Source of the DNA: Pardosa pseudoannulata
Lineage: Eukaryota; Arthropoda; Arachnida; Araneae; Lycosidae
Reading direction: 5' to 3'
NCBI GenBank assembly: GCA_032207245.1
Contig: CM063507.1
Span: 91,266,437 to 91,330,436, forward strand
DNA: 64,000 bases
Under the pieces are notes generated by a model. It did no database searches. It worked only from the letters and a program-made list of their open reading frames with translations, and was not told the origin of the DNA. The position numbers and the translations under genes are program-made. This document shows, piece after piece, positions 22,181 to 33,316 of this stretch. Each line of letters starts with the position of its first letter. Positions within the stretch are counted from its first letter, which is position 1.

Positions 22181-24359
22181 AACTTTATCTTTAAAATAAG
22201 TTAATAACTAATAAGAATTTTTTCAGAGATACAAATAATTTGAGATATTCTTCAGAAAATTATCAGTCATAACTTAATAAGTGGTTTTAAGGTGTTAAAA
22301 GATAGAACTTAATTTTTTTTTTTTTTTTTTTTTTTAAATACTGTGTTATCAGTAATTATGCAAATTACAGTATTTCTTTTTTTTTTAATTGAAACTCAAA
22401 CTTTGTAATAAGATATTTTAAAATGATAGTAATTAAAACTTTTTAATATTTTTCCCCAAAAATATAAAATAATCATATATTGAAAAATGAATAAAATATT
22501 TTATTTTGCTTAAAATTATTTCACATAAATCATTGTGGTATCATGTGTTTTAACATACATGTTTATTTTATTATCCATTTTTTCATTACTTATTTAAAAA
22601 CATAAGTATATATATATTAATGAAAATTCCTCTAAATTATATTTATATTAATTTACTATTCCTCTTTTCTAAATATATTATAGAATAATTTAATCAATTT
22701 TAAATCAATGTGCTTTAACTTTTTACTAAGTTCATTTATTTAAGACTGAAATATCCTAACTAATGTTTAAAAAAAAAGTGTACTGATATGTTAGTTTTAA
22801 TCCTAATTCTGATTTTATTTTATTTTATTTTTAATAATCTAATGTGTAATCTAATGTCTAATAATCTAATGTGTGCTAGATCTAATCTGTGTATGTGTCT
22901 TTACTTTTTTTGCACATTTACAATCAATTTCTTTATAGAATTGCAGCATCGTTATCCTTGAATCGCCATTCAGTCTAGCGTTTGTTTACATCGCGCCACG
23001 TGTGTAACGATCGTATTTGGCTTGGTGATTTCCTTATTTTTTTCTTGCATTTTGCAACGAAATTTTTACTTAAAATCTTATTCTGTGGTATTAAAATCGA
23101 ACATTTACTGCTAATTCTTCAAAAGCTGATTCTACTAAGCTGGCATTGTCTTGAATCTTTTATTGAATGTAATTCTGAACTATTTAGAAACCGTATCTTC
23201 AATATTCGAACATTAATGTTTTTCAACTATTTCCACAGCTACAAAAGTGGATTAGGCCTATCAGAAGATACGATATTCGGTATATGTGGGGGAGATAGTG
23301 TGGTTTTAGTGCAACTTTTGCAAATTTTATAAAGAATTTTTCTCAACTGAAAAGGAAGGCAATAAATGTATTGAAGGTTGTGTGATCATATAAACAATTA
23401 CTGTGTATGGAATATTAATAGAAAAAGTATACACAAGAGGAAAAACAACTATGCTGCATGTTGAAATTATTCCTACTTAGTAAAGTAATTCTTAGAAGAA
23501 AAAATATAAAAAATGCTACTAAAGACAGCAGGATGAATACAGCTAGTGAAGTTTCAATGTGATGACAGGTTGGTAAGTGGTGTGACAATGGATGGAAATT
23601 GTTACTTATCTATAAATGACTGTATTAGTTGCCTATCAGTTATAACAGCAAAGTATTAGATATTGAAATAATCTGATACTTTTGCATTTGCAGTTTAATG
23701 TTGCTGGCATAGCAATCTGTTGAGCAAAAAAAAAAAGGTTATTAAATTCAATGTGTAGCAAAAACCACAAGAAGCTGTAAAATCACATCATAAGATTTTT
23801 TGATTCAAAATGTAATAAATTATAGGCATATGAGTTTCATACGATAGGATATTGCAGAAAAGAGGAAACAACTGATTGTGTAAATTTCGACATTCAAGCA
23901 TATATTGTTATTGATTGTGAAATATATAAATACTGCCATGAATTTCAGAAAACTGCAGCAAATTAAGAAAATGAATCTGCTGAATTTTTTGTGTGCTAAG
24001 AAGGTGGTGTCAGTTCTGTCCTATCTTGGTTAGATGCCTGAGATGACATAAGACTTATATTCATATGCTTGTCGGTGCACATAAAATAGGTTCATGGTCA
24101 CAATATTCACAAAATTCAAATGATACCTCTGGCGGTAGAACACAAAAATGTGTTAAGTAATAATAGTTCACATTCCGCAAACACAATTGAAATTGTTAAA
24201 TAAAGTGTGTTTTAAAGTAAACATTGAGTTTTTTGTTTTATTTTAAATTTGTAAAGTTTCCTTCATTAATTAAAAGGTAAGTGATATATTTGGTTATTCT
24301 TCTGCTTACTTAGACTATGATAAGTGATAATAAATATTTAATGTTCATACTCAGTGAAC

Positions 24360-25740
24360 AGGAAAAAAAAAGTATCTTCCTGAGTAGATTTTTTGAATTT
24401 TACTCTTTGTATATTATAATGTATCCCTGCCTAGTATAAAACAAAAATAGTGAACCATTTATTCTAGTAACAGGGTAAAATAAAAAGTGCTTACTCACAC
24501 ATCACAGTAATTCAGATTTAATTACAATTCTGTATTGGTTTTATTTTAAGAAATTTGTGAGTAATGCTACATTACAAATAAACTTTCTGAATAGACTTAT
24601 TGCATTTTATATTAGCACTGTTTGTATATTATAATGTATCCCTATATGATATAATATAGTGAGTTATTTATTCTATTTTATTAACAGGATACAAAAGAAT
24701 TGCCAATTAACACAATATCAGAGTAATGTGGATTTAGTTATTACAATTCTGTATTGGTTTTAAGAAATTTTTAAGTAATGCTACATTACGAATAAGTAAA
24801 CTTTCTGAATAGAGTATTGCATTTTTTAATTTTACTGTTTGTATATTATAATGTATCCTACATAATATAATAAAAATAGTGAGTTATTTATTCTATTAAG
24901 AGGATACAAAACAATTGCCTATTAACACAATATCAGAGTAATGTGGATTTAGTTATTAAATTCTGTATTGGTTTTATTTTAAGAAATTTTTAAGTAATGC
25001 TACATTACGAATAAGTAAACTTTCTGAATAGAGTATTGCATTTTTTAATTTTACTGTTTGTATATTATAATGTATCCCTACATGATATAATAAAAATAGT
25101 GAGTTATTTATTCTATTAAGAGGATACAAAACAATTGCCTATTAACACAATATCAGAGTAATGTGGATTTAGTTATTACAATTCTGTATTGGTTTTATTT
25201 TAAGAAATTTTTAAGTAATGCTACATTACGAATAAGTAAATTTTCTGAATAGATTATTGCATTTTTTAATTCTACTATTTGTATATTATAATGTATCCCA
25301 ACATGATATAATAAAAATAGTGAGTTATTTATTCTATTAAGAAGATACAAAAGAATTGCCTATTAACACAATATCAGAGTAATGTGGATTTAGTTATTAC
25401 AATTCTGTATTGGATTTATTCTCAGTAATTTTTGAGTAATTCTGGATTACGAATAAGTAAACTTCCTAAATAGATTATTGCATTTTTTAATTTTACTGTT
25501 ATTCAATATATCGGCATGGTATAGTAACAAAAATAGTGAGCTATTTATTCTAACAGGATAAAAAAAAAGTGATACTAAACAACATCAGAGTTATGCAGAT
25601 TTAGTTATTATAAAGTCTGTATTGGTTTTATTCTATGTAATTTATGAGTAATGTTGCATTAATGATAAGCAAAATTTGAATACCTTTATTACATTTCCAA
25701 TTTTACTGTTTAAGTGTATAATGATGTGAACTGAAAATTT
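24360..25740 (+). repeat. ~220 bp tandem repeat, about six units
   Basis: The landmark gtatattataatgtatcc starts at 24409, 24624, 24841, 25060 and 25281, giving spacings of 215-221 bp; a sixth diverged position is near 25501. Each unit also holds a GAGTTATTTATTCTA block, a TCTGTATTGG block and a GCTACATTACGAATAAG block. The middle units are most alike and the outer ones diverged, as expected for an array growing by unequal exchange. Confidence 0.85.
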
Positions 25741-25754
25741 CAAATAAGAAAAAG

Positions 25755-26455
25755 AAAATTAAATATTTTTAAATTGAAGCTGGTATGCAATTTAAATTAT
25801 ATAAAAATAAAGATACCAATAGCAATCAAATGAAAACACATACTGTATTTGCAGTTGACATATATAGAAAATTGCTTTATTATGAAATGACTTAGCTATT
25901 AATACTATTATAAAAATTTAATGATTATATACAAGGGAGGAAAATGCATAAAAAAGCAGTTTTAAAGCTTTTCCACAGGAAAAATAGATTTTTTCAAAAT
26001 TTCAAATTTTTGTAATTCTCAATATTTTAAGAATATTTTAATGTATCCAATTTCTATAATTCTATAAATAGTATGAACTGACATCATAACATATATTTTA
26101 TTTTTTCTTTTTGTTATAAAGAAAAAAATATTTAATAAAATTTGTTAATTGTTAATATACATTATAATAAATATTACAACAGCAATCAAATGAAAATACT
26201 ATTTACAGTAAACAGATATTATAGAAAATTATATTTTTATCACATGGCTTTCATACTAATACTTTTATTTAAAAAAAAAAAAAAAAAAAAAGATAATTGT
26301 GAGCAGGAAAAGGCAAGGAAAAAATTGTTTTAAAATTTTTATTTCCACATTGAAAAGAAGTTTTAAAACGCTTTAAAGCATTTTTCTACAATTCAAGTTT
26401 TTATTCTTCAGAATATCATAAGAATATTTGATTTTATTTAATTTCTATAATTCTT
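25755..26455 (+). repeat. Diverged ~345 bp direct duplication
   Basis: Blocks around AGCAATCAAATGAAAA (25822 and 26180), ATAGAAAATT and ATTTCTATAATTCT occur in the same order twice, roughly 345 bp apart. The copies differ by many substitutions and indels, so the event is old. Confidence 0.6.
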
Positions 26456-26559
26456 CAGAAAATCTTGTGTAAGTATTAGAATATATCCAATTATCTCAAA
26501 ATTTTCTCAAAAAAGAAATCTTAAGAATATCTTAAGTTATTTGGCCCACATAAGCCTAC

Positions 26560-26690
26560 ATTTAGAGAAAATTTTCAGATTATATTCTTAAGATTTTCTG
26601 CAGATTATATTCTTAAGATTTTCTGCAGATTATTTTCTTAAGATTTTCTGCAGATTATTTTAAGATTTTCTGCAGATTAATAAAATTTAA
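26560..26690 (+). repeat. Short tandem repeat, ~26 bp unit
   Basis: TTAAGATTTTCTGCAGATTA recurs about four times at spacings near 23-26 bp between 26598 and 26680. It lies about 90 bp from the truncated end of the next LINE. Confidence 0.75.
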
Positions 26691-26775
26691 GTTAAAAAAT
26701 CTTAAACAATGGAGGCTCTAAGATGTGGGCATACTTAAGATTTTCTAAGATTTTTTTTTGAGAAAAAATGAGATA

Positions 26776-28499
26776 TTAGATGGTTCCTCTCAGGAATGCA
26801 TTACGGATTTGAGTTTCGAGATATAGAATGTTATCTAAGTTGATCTATGTTTTCTAAAACCACTCTGAAATGGATGAATATGATGATGCTCCTTTTCTAG
26901 AATAAAAACCAGGCGTCTGTTTACCATTTTTTCAAGTAGTTTGCATAGGCAGCTAGTAAGAGCAATGGGACGGTAGTTGCACGGATTAGTGGGGTCTTTT
27001 CCAGGTTTAGTAACGGGAATAGTTATTGCTTTAGTCCAAGATGTTGGAAAGGTATTTTCTATCCAGATTCGGTTATACAGATGCAAAAGGTTAGTGAGCG
27101 AACTTATAGAGAGGTGTTTTAGCATGCTAAATGATACGGCATCAGGACCAGGAGTAGTCTCTCCAGTTTGACGTAAACAGAAAAGTAATTCTTCAATGTT
27201 AAAAGGGCTATTGTATGGCAAATTTAATGAAGTATTAAAATTTAATCTTTGTTTTTCGGACAGCGTTTTATATGACTGGAAGTGTTTCGGATATGAGAGT
27301 TTACTGGAGGCAAAGGCAAAGGTTTCACCTATTGTATTAGTTATGTCTTGAATTTTAGAAATTATTTCTCCATTATAAGATAGACATGAAATTGGATTAT
27401 TGTGATAAATGCCCATTGCTCTTTTTGCCTTTAACCAGAGTTCTTTGCAGGATGTTGAGGTAGTGATGCTCGAAATATATTTAATCCAAGACTCTCTCTG
27501 AGAACGGCGTCTAACTTTTCTGGCGAGAGCTTTAGCTTTATTAAAAATTATCATGTTTTCCGTCGTGGGATATCTGCGAAAGATACTCCATGCCTTCTGC
27601 TGCTGTTTTTTGGCATAAAGGCAATCATAGTTCCACCACGGTTTTTTATTTTTCCTCACTGAAGGGCAAGATTTTGGAATAGATACGTCCGCTGCTTTGA
27701 TAATGGTGTAGGTTACGTTATTGACAGCTTCATCTATTGTTCCGGTGATTAGGCCAGGAGTAATAACAGCGAGAGAAGAGAAAGACCGCCAGTCAGCTCT
27801 TCTTTCAATGTACCGAACGTGTTCAGGAATATTTTGAGAGTTATGGTAGAGCGGAGATAGAAATATCGGAAAGTGGTCGCTATTGTGAAGGTCAGTTGAA
27901 ACGAAAAATGAGTATAAAGAATAAACTGAGGGAGAACATATTGCAAGGTCTATGGCGTGGAAACTTTTGGTGGGCTTGTGAAAATAAGTGTTATCCCCGT
28001 TATTGAGAATGCATAAAGAAAGATCAGATATGAGCGATTCGATTATTTGGCCTCTATTATTGACTTCAGGACCGCCCCAAAGAGGGCTATGGGCGTTAAA
28101 GTCGCCTAACAGGATTATTGGAGGTGGAAGTTGGTTTATTAAATTAATCAGGTGACGTAAATTAATTTGTTCATTGGGGGGTAAATATAGGCTGCAGACA
28201 GTAGTGAGGCATTTCAGACGGACACGTGCGGCAACGGCTTGAAGATTGGTATTAAGATTTAGACACTGAAAAGGGATGCTGTTCGATATGATAAGTGCTA
28301 CACCACCAGAAGCTTTATTGCCAAGTTCATAATCGTTTCTTATAATTGTGTGGTTACGGATTTTCGGTACTTTATTGTGAGAATTTAAAAATGTTTCTTG
28401 TAGAGCAAAGCAAGCGGGATTATGATCATGAATGAGGACGTGCAGATCATCGATTTTATTAAGAAACCCGTGGCAATTCCATGAAAGCAGCAGGGCCAT
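26776..28499 (-). pseudogene. LINE ORF2 (copy F): endonuclease and RT fingers, 3'-truncated
   Basis: The ATG is at 28499, 2 nt after the ORF1 stop. The endonuclease is complete: SWNCHG, LQETF, GDFNAHSPLWG, and HNSDHFP. The linker (KNKKPWWNYDC) and RT start (TPGPDAVSF, NYRPIALTSC, FQSGFRKHRST) follow. A one-base deletion near 26841 shifts the frame relative to copy A. Homology ends near 26776 before the catalytic RT motifs. It could at most give an endonuclease-only product. Confidence 0.87.
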
Positions 28500-28501
28500 G
28501 A

Positions 28502-29710
28502 TCAAAATTGATTAGAAGTACTTGACAATGCTTGAGTAGTCCCCTTACTATGATTGGGAGAGTCAGTATCAGACTGATCCATAGACTCTTCCGATACATC
28601 AGAGTCTGAAGGATTTAGATTTAGGATAGAGTCGTCGACATACGGCTGGGGAGGGATATTTTTTTGTTTGAAACGTGTTTGTTTTCTATTAAAAGTTGAT
28701 TCTTTTGGAATTTGAGGTCTGGTTTCAGTGCTTTTTTTATTGAGAGTTTTTTCTTTACGGAAAGTATCTTGCCTAACAGGCTCAGAGACTTCTTGCGAAA
28801 CAGGGCGTTTAGTCTTTTTCGGTTGTGAGGATACGGGGAGAGAAATTACTTTAAGAGGCAAATCTGTTTGAGTGGCTACGGATTTTGTAGATTTCGTGGC
28901 AGCAGAATAAGAGAGACCAGGTTTTGGAGTTTTAGATTGTACTATTTTACGGGCTTCGATGTACGGTATATTTTGTTTTATTTTTACAGTTTGAACTTCC
29001 TTTTCGAATATCCAATTAGGGCAAGATCGTACGTATGAGGGATGATCGCCTTTGCAATTAATGCATTTGCATGGCGCAGTGCATCCTTCGCTATTGTGGC
29101 CAGATTCGGAACAACGCGCACAGGTCAATGACCCACGGCAAGACGTTTGCGAATGTCCAAATCGTTGACATTTGAAACATCGCAAAGGGTTCGGAATATA
29201 TGGTCTGACAGGGCAGTGTAAGAAACCTGCTTTAATGGAAGTCGGGAGTTTTGGTAGTTCGAAAGTTAAGATGACATGTTTAGTATTGATTATTCGATTG
29301 TCTCTTTTGATAGTTATTCGACGGACAGCAATGACATTTTGAGATTTTAAATTTTCAAGAATTTCAGATTCAGAAGTATTTTGTAGGTCAGGTTCAGATA
29401 TGACGCCTCGGGATTGATTTAAGCTTCTATGAATGGTTACGGAAACAGTTCTATTACCTATAGCTTTTAGTTTCGTTATATTAATGGCTTGCACGTTATT
29501 AGTTACTTCCACAAGGAGATCACCAGACCGCAATTTCTTAACGTTACGAACTTCACCTACATTAGATTGAATAACTTTATGGATTAAAAATGGAGAAATG
29601 TCATGGAAATTACCTTCTGTGCATTTAATTATGAAAAAACGAAATAAAGTGCTTGTTTCTTGACTAGTACACGACTCGTTGACGGAGGAATGTGCTTTTA
29701 AAGTACCCAT
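28502..29710 (-). CDS. LINE ORF1, gag-like zinc-knuckle protein (intact, 402 aa)
   Basis: An uninterrupted ORF from ATG 29710. The conserved N-terminal region has GEVRNVKKLRSGDLLVEV (about 52-69) and SRGVIS (about 100). Three knuckles follow: CFKCQRFGHSQTSC (178-191), CARCSESGHNSEGC (197-210) and CINCKGDHPSYVRSC (216-230). A Lys/Pro-rich linker and an acidic Ser/Asp-rich end (DSDVSEESMDQSD) follow. It is the reference for judging the damaged copies at 5142-6351 and 48706-49743. Expected role: binding element RNA in a ribonucleoprotein. Its TGA is 2 nt before the ORF2 ATG, suggesting termination-reinitiation. Confidence 0.9.
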   Translation of the reverse strand: MGTLKAHSSVNESCTSQETSTLFRFFIIKCTEGNFHDISPFLIHKVIQSNVGEVRNVKKLRSGDLLVEVTNNVQAINITKLKAIGNRTVSVTIHRSLNQSRGVISEPDLQNTSESEILENLKSQNVIAVRRITIKRDNRIINTKHVILTFELPKLPTSIKAGFLHCPVRPYIPNPLRCFKCQRFGHSQTSCRGSLTCARCSESGHNSEGCTAPCKCINCKGDHPSYVRSCPNWIFEKEVQTVKIKQNIPYIEARKIVQSKTPKPGLSYSAATKSTKSVATQTDLPLKVISLPVSSQPKKTKRPVSQEVSEPVRQDTFRKEKTLNKKSTETRPQIPKESTFNRKQTRFKQKNIPPQPYVDDSILNLNPSDSDVSEESMDQSDTDSPNHSKGTTQALSSTSNQF

Positions 29711-30264
29711 ATTAAAGATTTTAGAGATTCGGACCCGACCGCACCACCCACCATGGAGCCCAACAAGGGGATGCAGGGTTCTGCACCAGTGCTAGCCGGG
29801 CCTATACGCTCACAGTCAGGAGACCGATCGCTTGAACCGTAGCAGATGACAAAGTCTAATCCACCAGCCGATTGATACGCACCGGAACTTACGTACCCCC
29901 CGTTTACTCGAAGCCGAGGCCAAAGCAATGTGTTGAAACCTCCCCGCAATAATGGAAATTCCATTCTGATGATTCCCCTACGGGGAAGCCCCTCAATTAC
30001 CAGGATCCCCATTTCCGAGGACACGGGTATCCACGCACGGCAAACACGTGGGCAGTTTAGACGCCAAGAGGAGCAAGAGACTCAGAGCGGAAACAGCTAC
30101 TCAAGGGGTGCCCTCACCTCAAAAGAGGAAACCGCAACGAGGGAGAAAGATAAGAATAAAGTAGAAGAGAAGAGGAGAGTAGAAAAGAAATGAGAAAAGA
30201 TCGCTGGGGTACCTCGGGATTGCGAAACCCGTGTTTACCTGAAGTAGGTAAACCCCCTGAGGGG
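29711..30264 (-). promoter_or_regulatory. 5' UTR of LINE copy F with hairpin start
   Basis: Nearly the same sequence as 4588-5141. The terminal hairpins are at 30264-30205 on the minus strand. The first base of the element is fixed by comparison with the two copies that have target duplications, and the next base on the + strand (30265) already belongs to the satellite. A polypyrimidine stretch lies near 30140-30195. Confidence 0.65.
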
Positions 30265-33200
30265 GCCCGAAAGCTGGAAAGGACTCGGGCGCCCGAAAGC
30301 TGGAAAGGACTCGGGCGCCCGAAAGCTGGAAAAGACTCGGGCGCCCGAAAGCTGGAGAAGACTCGGGCGCCCGAAAGCTGGAAAGACTCGGGCGCCCGAA
30401 AGCTGGAAAGACTCGGGCGCCCGAAAGCGGCAAATTCTGGGGCGCCCGAAATCGGCAGAGTCTGGGGCGCCCGAAAGCTGGAAAAGACTCGGGCGCCCGA
30501 AAGCTGGAAAGACTCGGGCGCCCGAAAGCTGGAAAGACTCGGGCGCCCGAAAGCTGGAAAGACTCGGGCGCTCGAAAGCGGGAAAGTCTGGGGCGCCCGA
30601 AAGCGGCAAATTCTGGGGCGCCCGAAATCGGCAGAGTCTGGGGCGCCCGAAAGCTGGAAAGACTCGGGCGCCCGAAAGCTGGAAAGACTCGGGCTCCCGA
30701 AAGCTGGAAAGACTCGGGCGCCCGAAAGCTGGAAAGACTCGGGCGCCCGAAAGCTGGAAAAATCTCGGGCGCCCGAAAGCGGGAAAGTCTGGGGCGCTCG
30801 AAAGCTGCAAAGTCTGGGGCGCCCGAAAGCTGCAAAATCTGGGGCGCCCGAAAGCGGCAAAGTCTGGGGCGCCCGAAATCGGCAGAGTCTGGGGCGCCCG
30901 AAAGCTGGAAAGACTCGGGCGCCCGAAATCTGAGAAGTCTGGGGCGCCCGAAAGCGGCAAAGTCTAGGGCGCCCGAAAGCGGCAATGTCTTTGGCGCCCG
31001 AAAGCTGGAAAAGACTCGGGCGCCCGAAAGCTGGAAAAGACTCGGGCGCCCGAAAGCTGGAGAAGACTCGGGCGCCCGAAAGCTGGAAAAGACTCGGGCG
31101 CCCGAAAGCTGGAAAAGACTCGGGCGCCCGAAAGCTGGAAAGACTCGGGCGCCCGAAAGCTGGAAAGACTCGGGCGCCCGAAAGCTGGAAAAGACTCGGG
31201 CGCCCGAAAGCTGGAAAAGACTCGGGCGCCCGAAAGCTGCAAAGACTCGGGCGCCCGAAAGCTGCAAAGACTCGGGCGCCCGAAAGCTGCAAAGACTCGG
31301 GCGCCCGAAAGCTGCAAAGACTCGGGCGCCCGAAAGCGGCAAATTCTGGGGCGCCCGAAATCGGCAGAGTCTGGGGCGCCCGAAAGCTGGAAAGACTCGG
31401 GCGCCCGAAAGCTGGAAAGACTCGGGCGCCCGAAAGCTGGAAAAGACTCGGGCGCCCGAAAGCTGGAAAGACTCGGGCGCCCGAAAGCTGCAAAGACTCG
31501 GGCGCCCGAAAGCTGCAAAGAAACGGGCGCCCGAAAGCTGCAAAGTCTGGGGCGCCCGAAAGCTGGAAGGACTCGGACGACCGAAAGCTGGAAAAGACTT
31601 GGGCGCCCGAAAGCTGGAAAAACTCGGGTGCCCGCAAGCTGGAAGGTGTCGGGCGCCCGAAAGCTGGAAAAGACTCGGGCGCCCGAAAGCGGGAAAGTCT
31701 GGGGCGCCCGATAGCGGCAAAGTCTGGGGCGCCCGATAGCGGCAAAATCTGGGGCGCCCGAAAGCTGCGAATCCTGCGGCGCCCGAAAGCGGCAAATTCT
31801 GGGGCGCTCGAAAGCGACAAATTCTGGGGCGCCCGAAATCGGTAGAGTCTGGGGCGCCCGAAAGCTGAAAAGACTCGGGCGCCCCAAATCTGGAAAAGTC
31901 TGGAGCGCCCGAAAGCGGCAAAGTCTGGGGCGCCCGAAAGCGGCAAAGTCTGGGGCGCCCGAAAGCGGCAAAGACTCGGGCGCCCGAAAGCTGGAAAAGA
32001 CTCGGGCGCCCGAAAGCTGGAAAAGACTCGGGCGCCCGAAAGCTGGAAAAGACTCGGGCGCCCGAAAGCTGGAAAAGACTCGGGCGCCCGAAAGCTGGAA
32101 AAGACTCGGGCGCCCGAAAGCTGGAAAAGACTCGGGCGCCCGAAAGCTGGAAAAGACTCGGGCGCCAGAAAGCTGGAAAAACTCGGGCGCCCGAAAGCTG
32201 GAAAGACTCGGGCGCCCGAAAGCGGCAAATTCTGGGGCGCCCGATAGCGGCAAAGTCTGGGGCGCCCGATAGCGCAAGTCTGGGAGCCCGATAGCGGCAA
32301 AGTCTGGGCGCCCGAAAGCTTTAAAGACTCGGCGCCCAAAATGCGAATTTGGCGCCCGAAAGTTGCGAAGTCTGGGGCGCCCGAAAGCTGGAAAGACTCG
32401 GGCGCCCGAAAGCTGGAAAGACTCGGGCGCCCGAAAGCTGGAAAAGTCTCGGGCGCCCGAATGTTGCAAACTGTGGGCGCCCGAAAGCGTTAATGTCTGG
32501 TGCGCCCGAAAGCGGCAAAATCTCGGGCGCCCGAAAGCTGCAAAGACTCGGGCGCCCGAAAGCTGCAAAGACTCGGGCGCCCGAAAGCTGCATAGACTCC
32601 TGCGCCCGAAAGCTGAAAATTCTCGGGCTCCCGAAAGCTGAGAAGTCTGAGGCGCCCAAAAGCGGCAAAGTCTGGGGCGCCCGAAAGCGGCAAATTCTGG
32701 GGCTTCCGAAAGCGGCAAAGTCTGGGGCGGCCGAAAGCTGGAAAGACTCGGCCGTCCGAAAGCTGCGAATTCTGGGGCGCCCGAAAGCAGCAAAGTCTGG
32801 GAGCTCGAAAGCGACAATTCTGGGCGCCCGAAATCGGCAGAGTCTGGGGCGCCCGAAAGCTGAAAAGACTCGGGCGAAGCTGAAAAGACTCGGGCGACCG
32901 AAATCTGGAAAAGTCTGGTGCGCCCGAAATCTGAAAAAGTCTGGGGCGCCCGAAAGCTGGTTCGGGCGCCCGAAAGCTGAAAAATCACGGGCGCCCGAAA
33001 GCGGGAATATCTGGGGCGCCCGAAAGCTTCAAAGTCTGGGGCGCCCGAAAGCTGGAAAGACTCGGGCGCCCGAAAGCTGCGAATTCTGGGGCGCCCGAAA
33101 GTTGCGAAGTCTGGGGCGACCGAAAGCTGGAAAGACTCGGGCAAACGAAAGCTGGAAAGCCTCGGGCGCCCGAAAGCTGGAAATACTCGCTCGCCCGAAA

Positions 33201-33316
33201 GCTGGAAAGACTCGAGCGCCCGAAAGCTGGAAAAATCTCGGGCGCCCGAATGTTGCAAAGTGTGAAGCGCCCGAAAGCGTTAATGTCTGGTGCGCCCGAA
33301 AGCTGGAAAAGACTCG
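30265..33316 (+). repeat. Satellite array 1, 25-26 bp GC-rich unit
   Basis: About 3.05 kb of head-to-tail units. On this strand a unit reads GGGCGCCCGAAAGC followed by TGGAAAGACTC (25 nt; 26 with an extra A). A second class has GCGGCAAAGTCTG or GCGGCAAATTCTG after the core. Each main unit carries the 12-nt palindrome TCGGGCGCCCGA. Units from about 32260 to 33000 are more diverged and of irregular length. It starts at the exact 5' end of LINE copy F and ends in mid-unit at the TTGG array. No unit contains a stop in any frame, so the long ORFs here are not evidence for genes. Confidence 0.95.

Larger units (their letters stand above)
22181..26775. other. AT-rich segment without a supported gene
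   Basis: About 4.6 kb of very AT-rich sequence. It contains a T-run (22313-22335), an A-run (26271-26291), a ~220 bp tandem repeat (24360-25740), a diverged duplication (25755-26455) and a short tandem repeat (26560-26690). ORFs such as the one at 22982-23332 have no recognisable domain or codon pattern. A short CpG-containing stretch near 22950-23030 stands out. It could be the pre-insertion host locus or a decayed DNA element. Confidence 0.6.
26776..30264 (-). mobile_element. I-like LINE copy F: complete 5' half, 3' half missing
   Basis: On the minus strand it begins with the conserved hairpin start at 30264, directly against the satellite array, and has a 5' UTR, an intact ORF1 and the first half of ORF2. 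Similarity to copy A stops near 26776, just before the first RT aspartate. Because 5' truncation is the usual LINE outcome, loss of the 3' half needs a later deletion or recombination. Confidence 0.88.

Noticed and set aside
22313..22335. T-run as a poly(A) tail of a retrotransposed gene on the minus strand
   Set aside because: No coding sequence next to it and no flanking duplication; simple runs are common in this AT-rich segment. The A-run at 26271-26291 was rejected for the same reason.
22982..23332. A 116-codon ORF in the AT-rich segment
   Set aside because: Low-complexity Phe/Leu/Ile-rich translation, no domain, and no start or splice context I could support.
30265..33316. CRISPR array
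   Set aside because: The units are contiguous and nearly identical with no unique spacers, and the window is eukaryotic with no cas genes.
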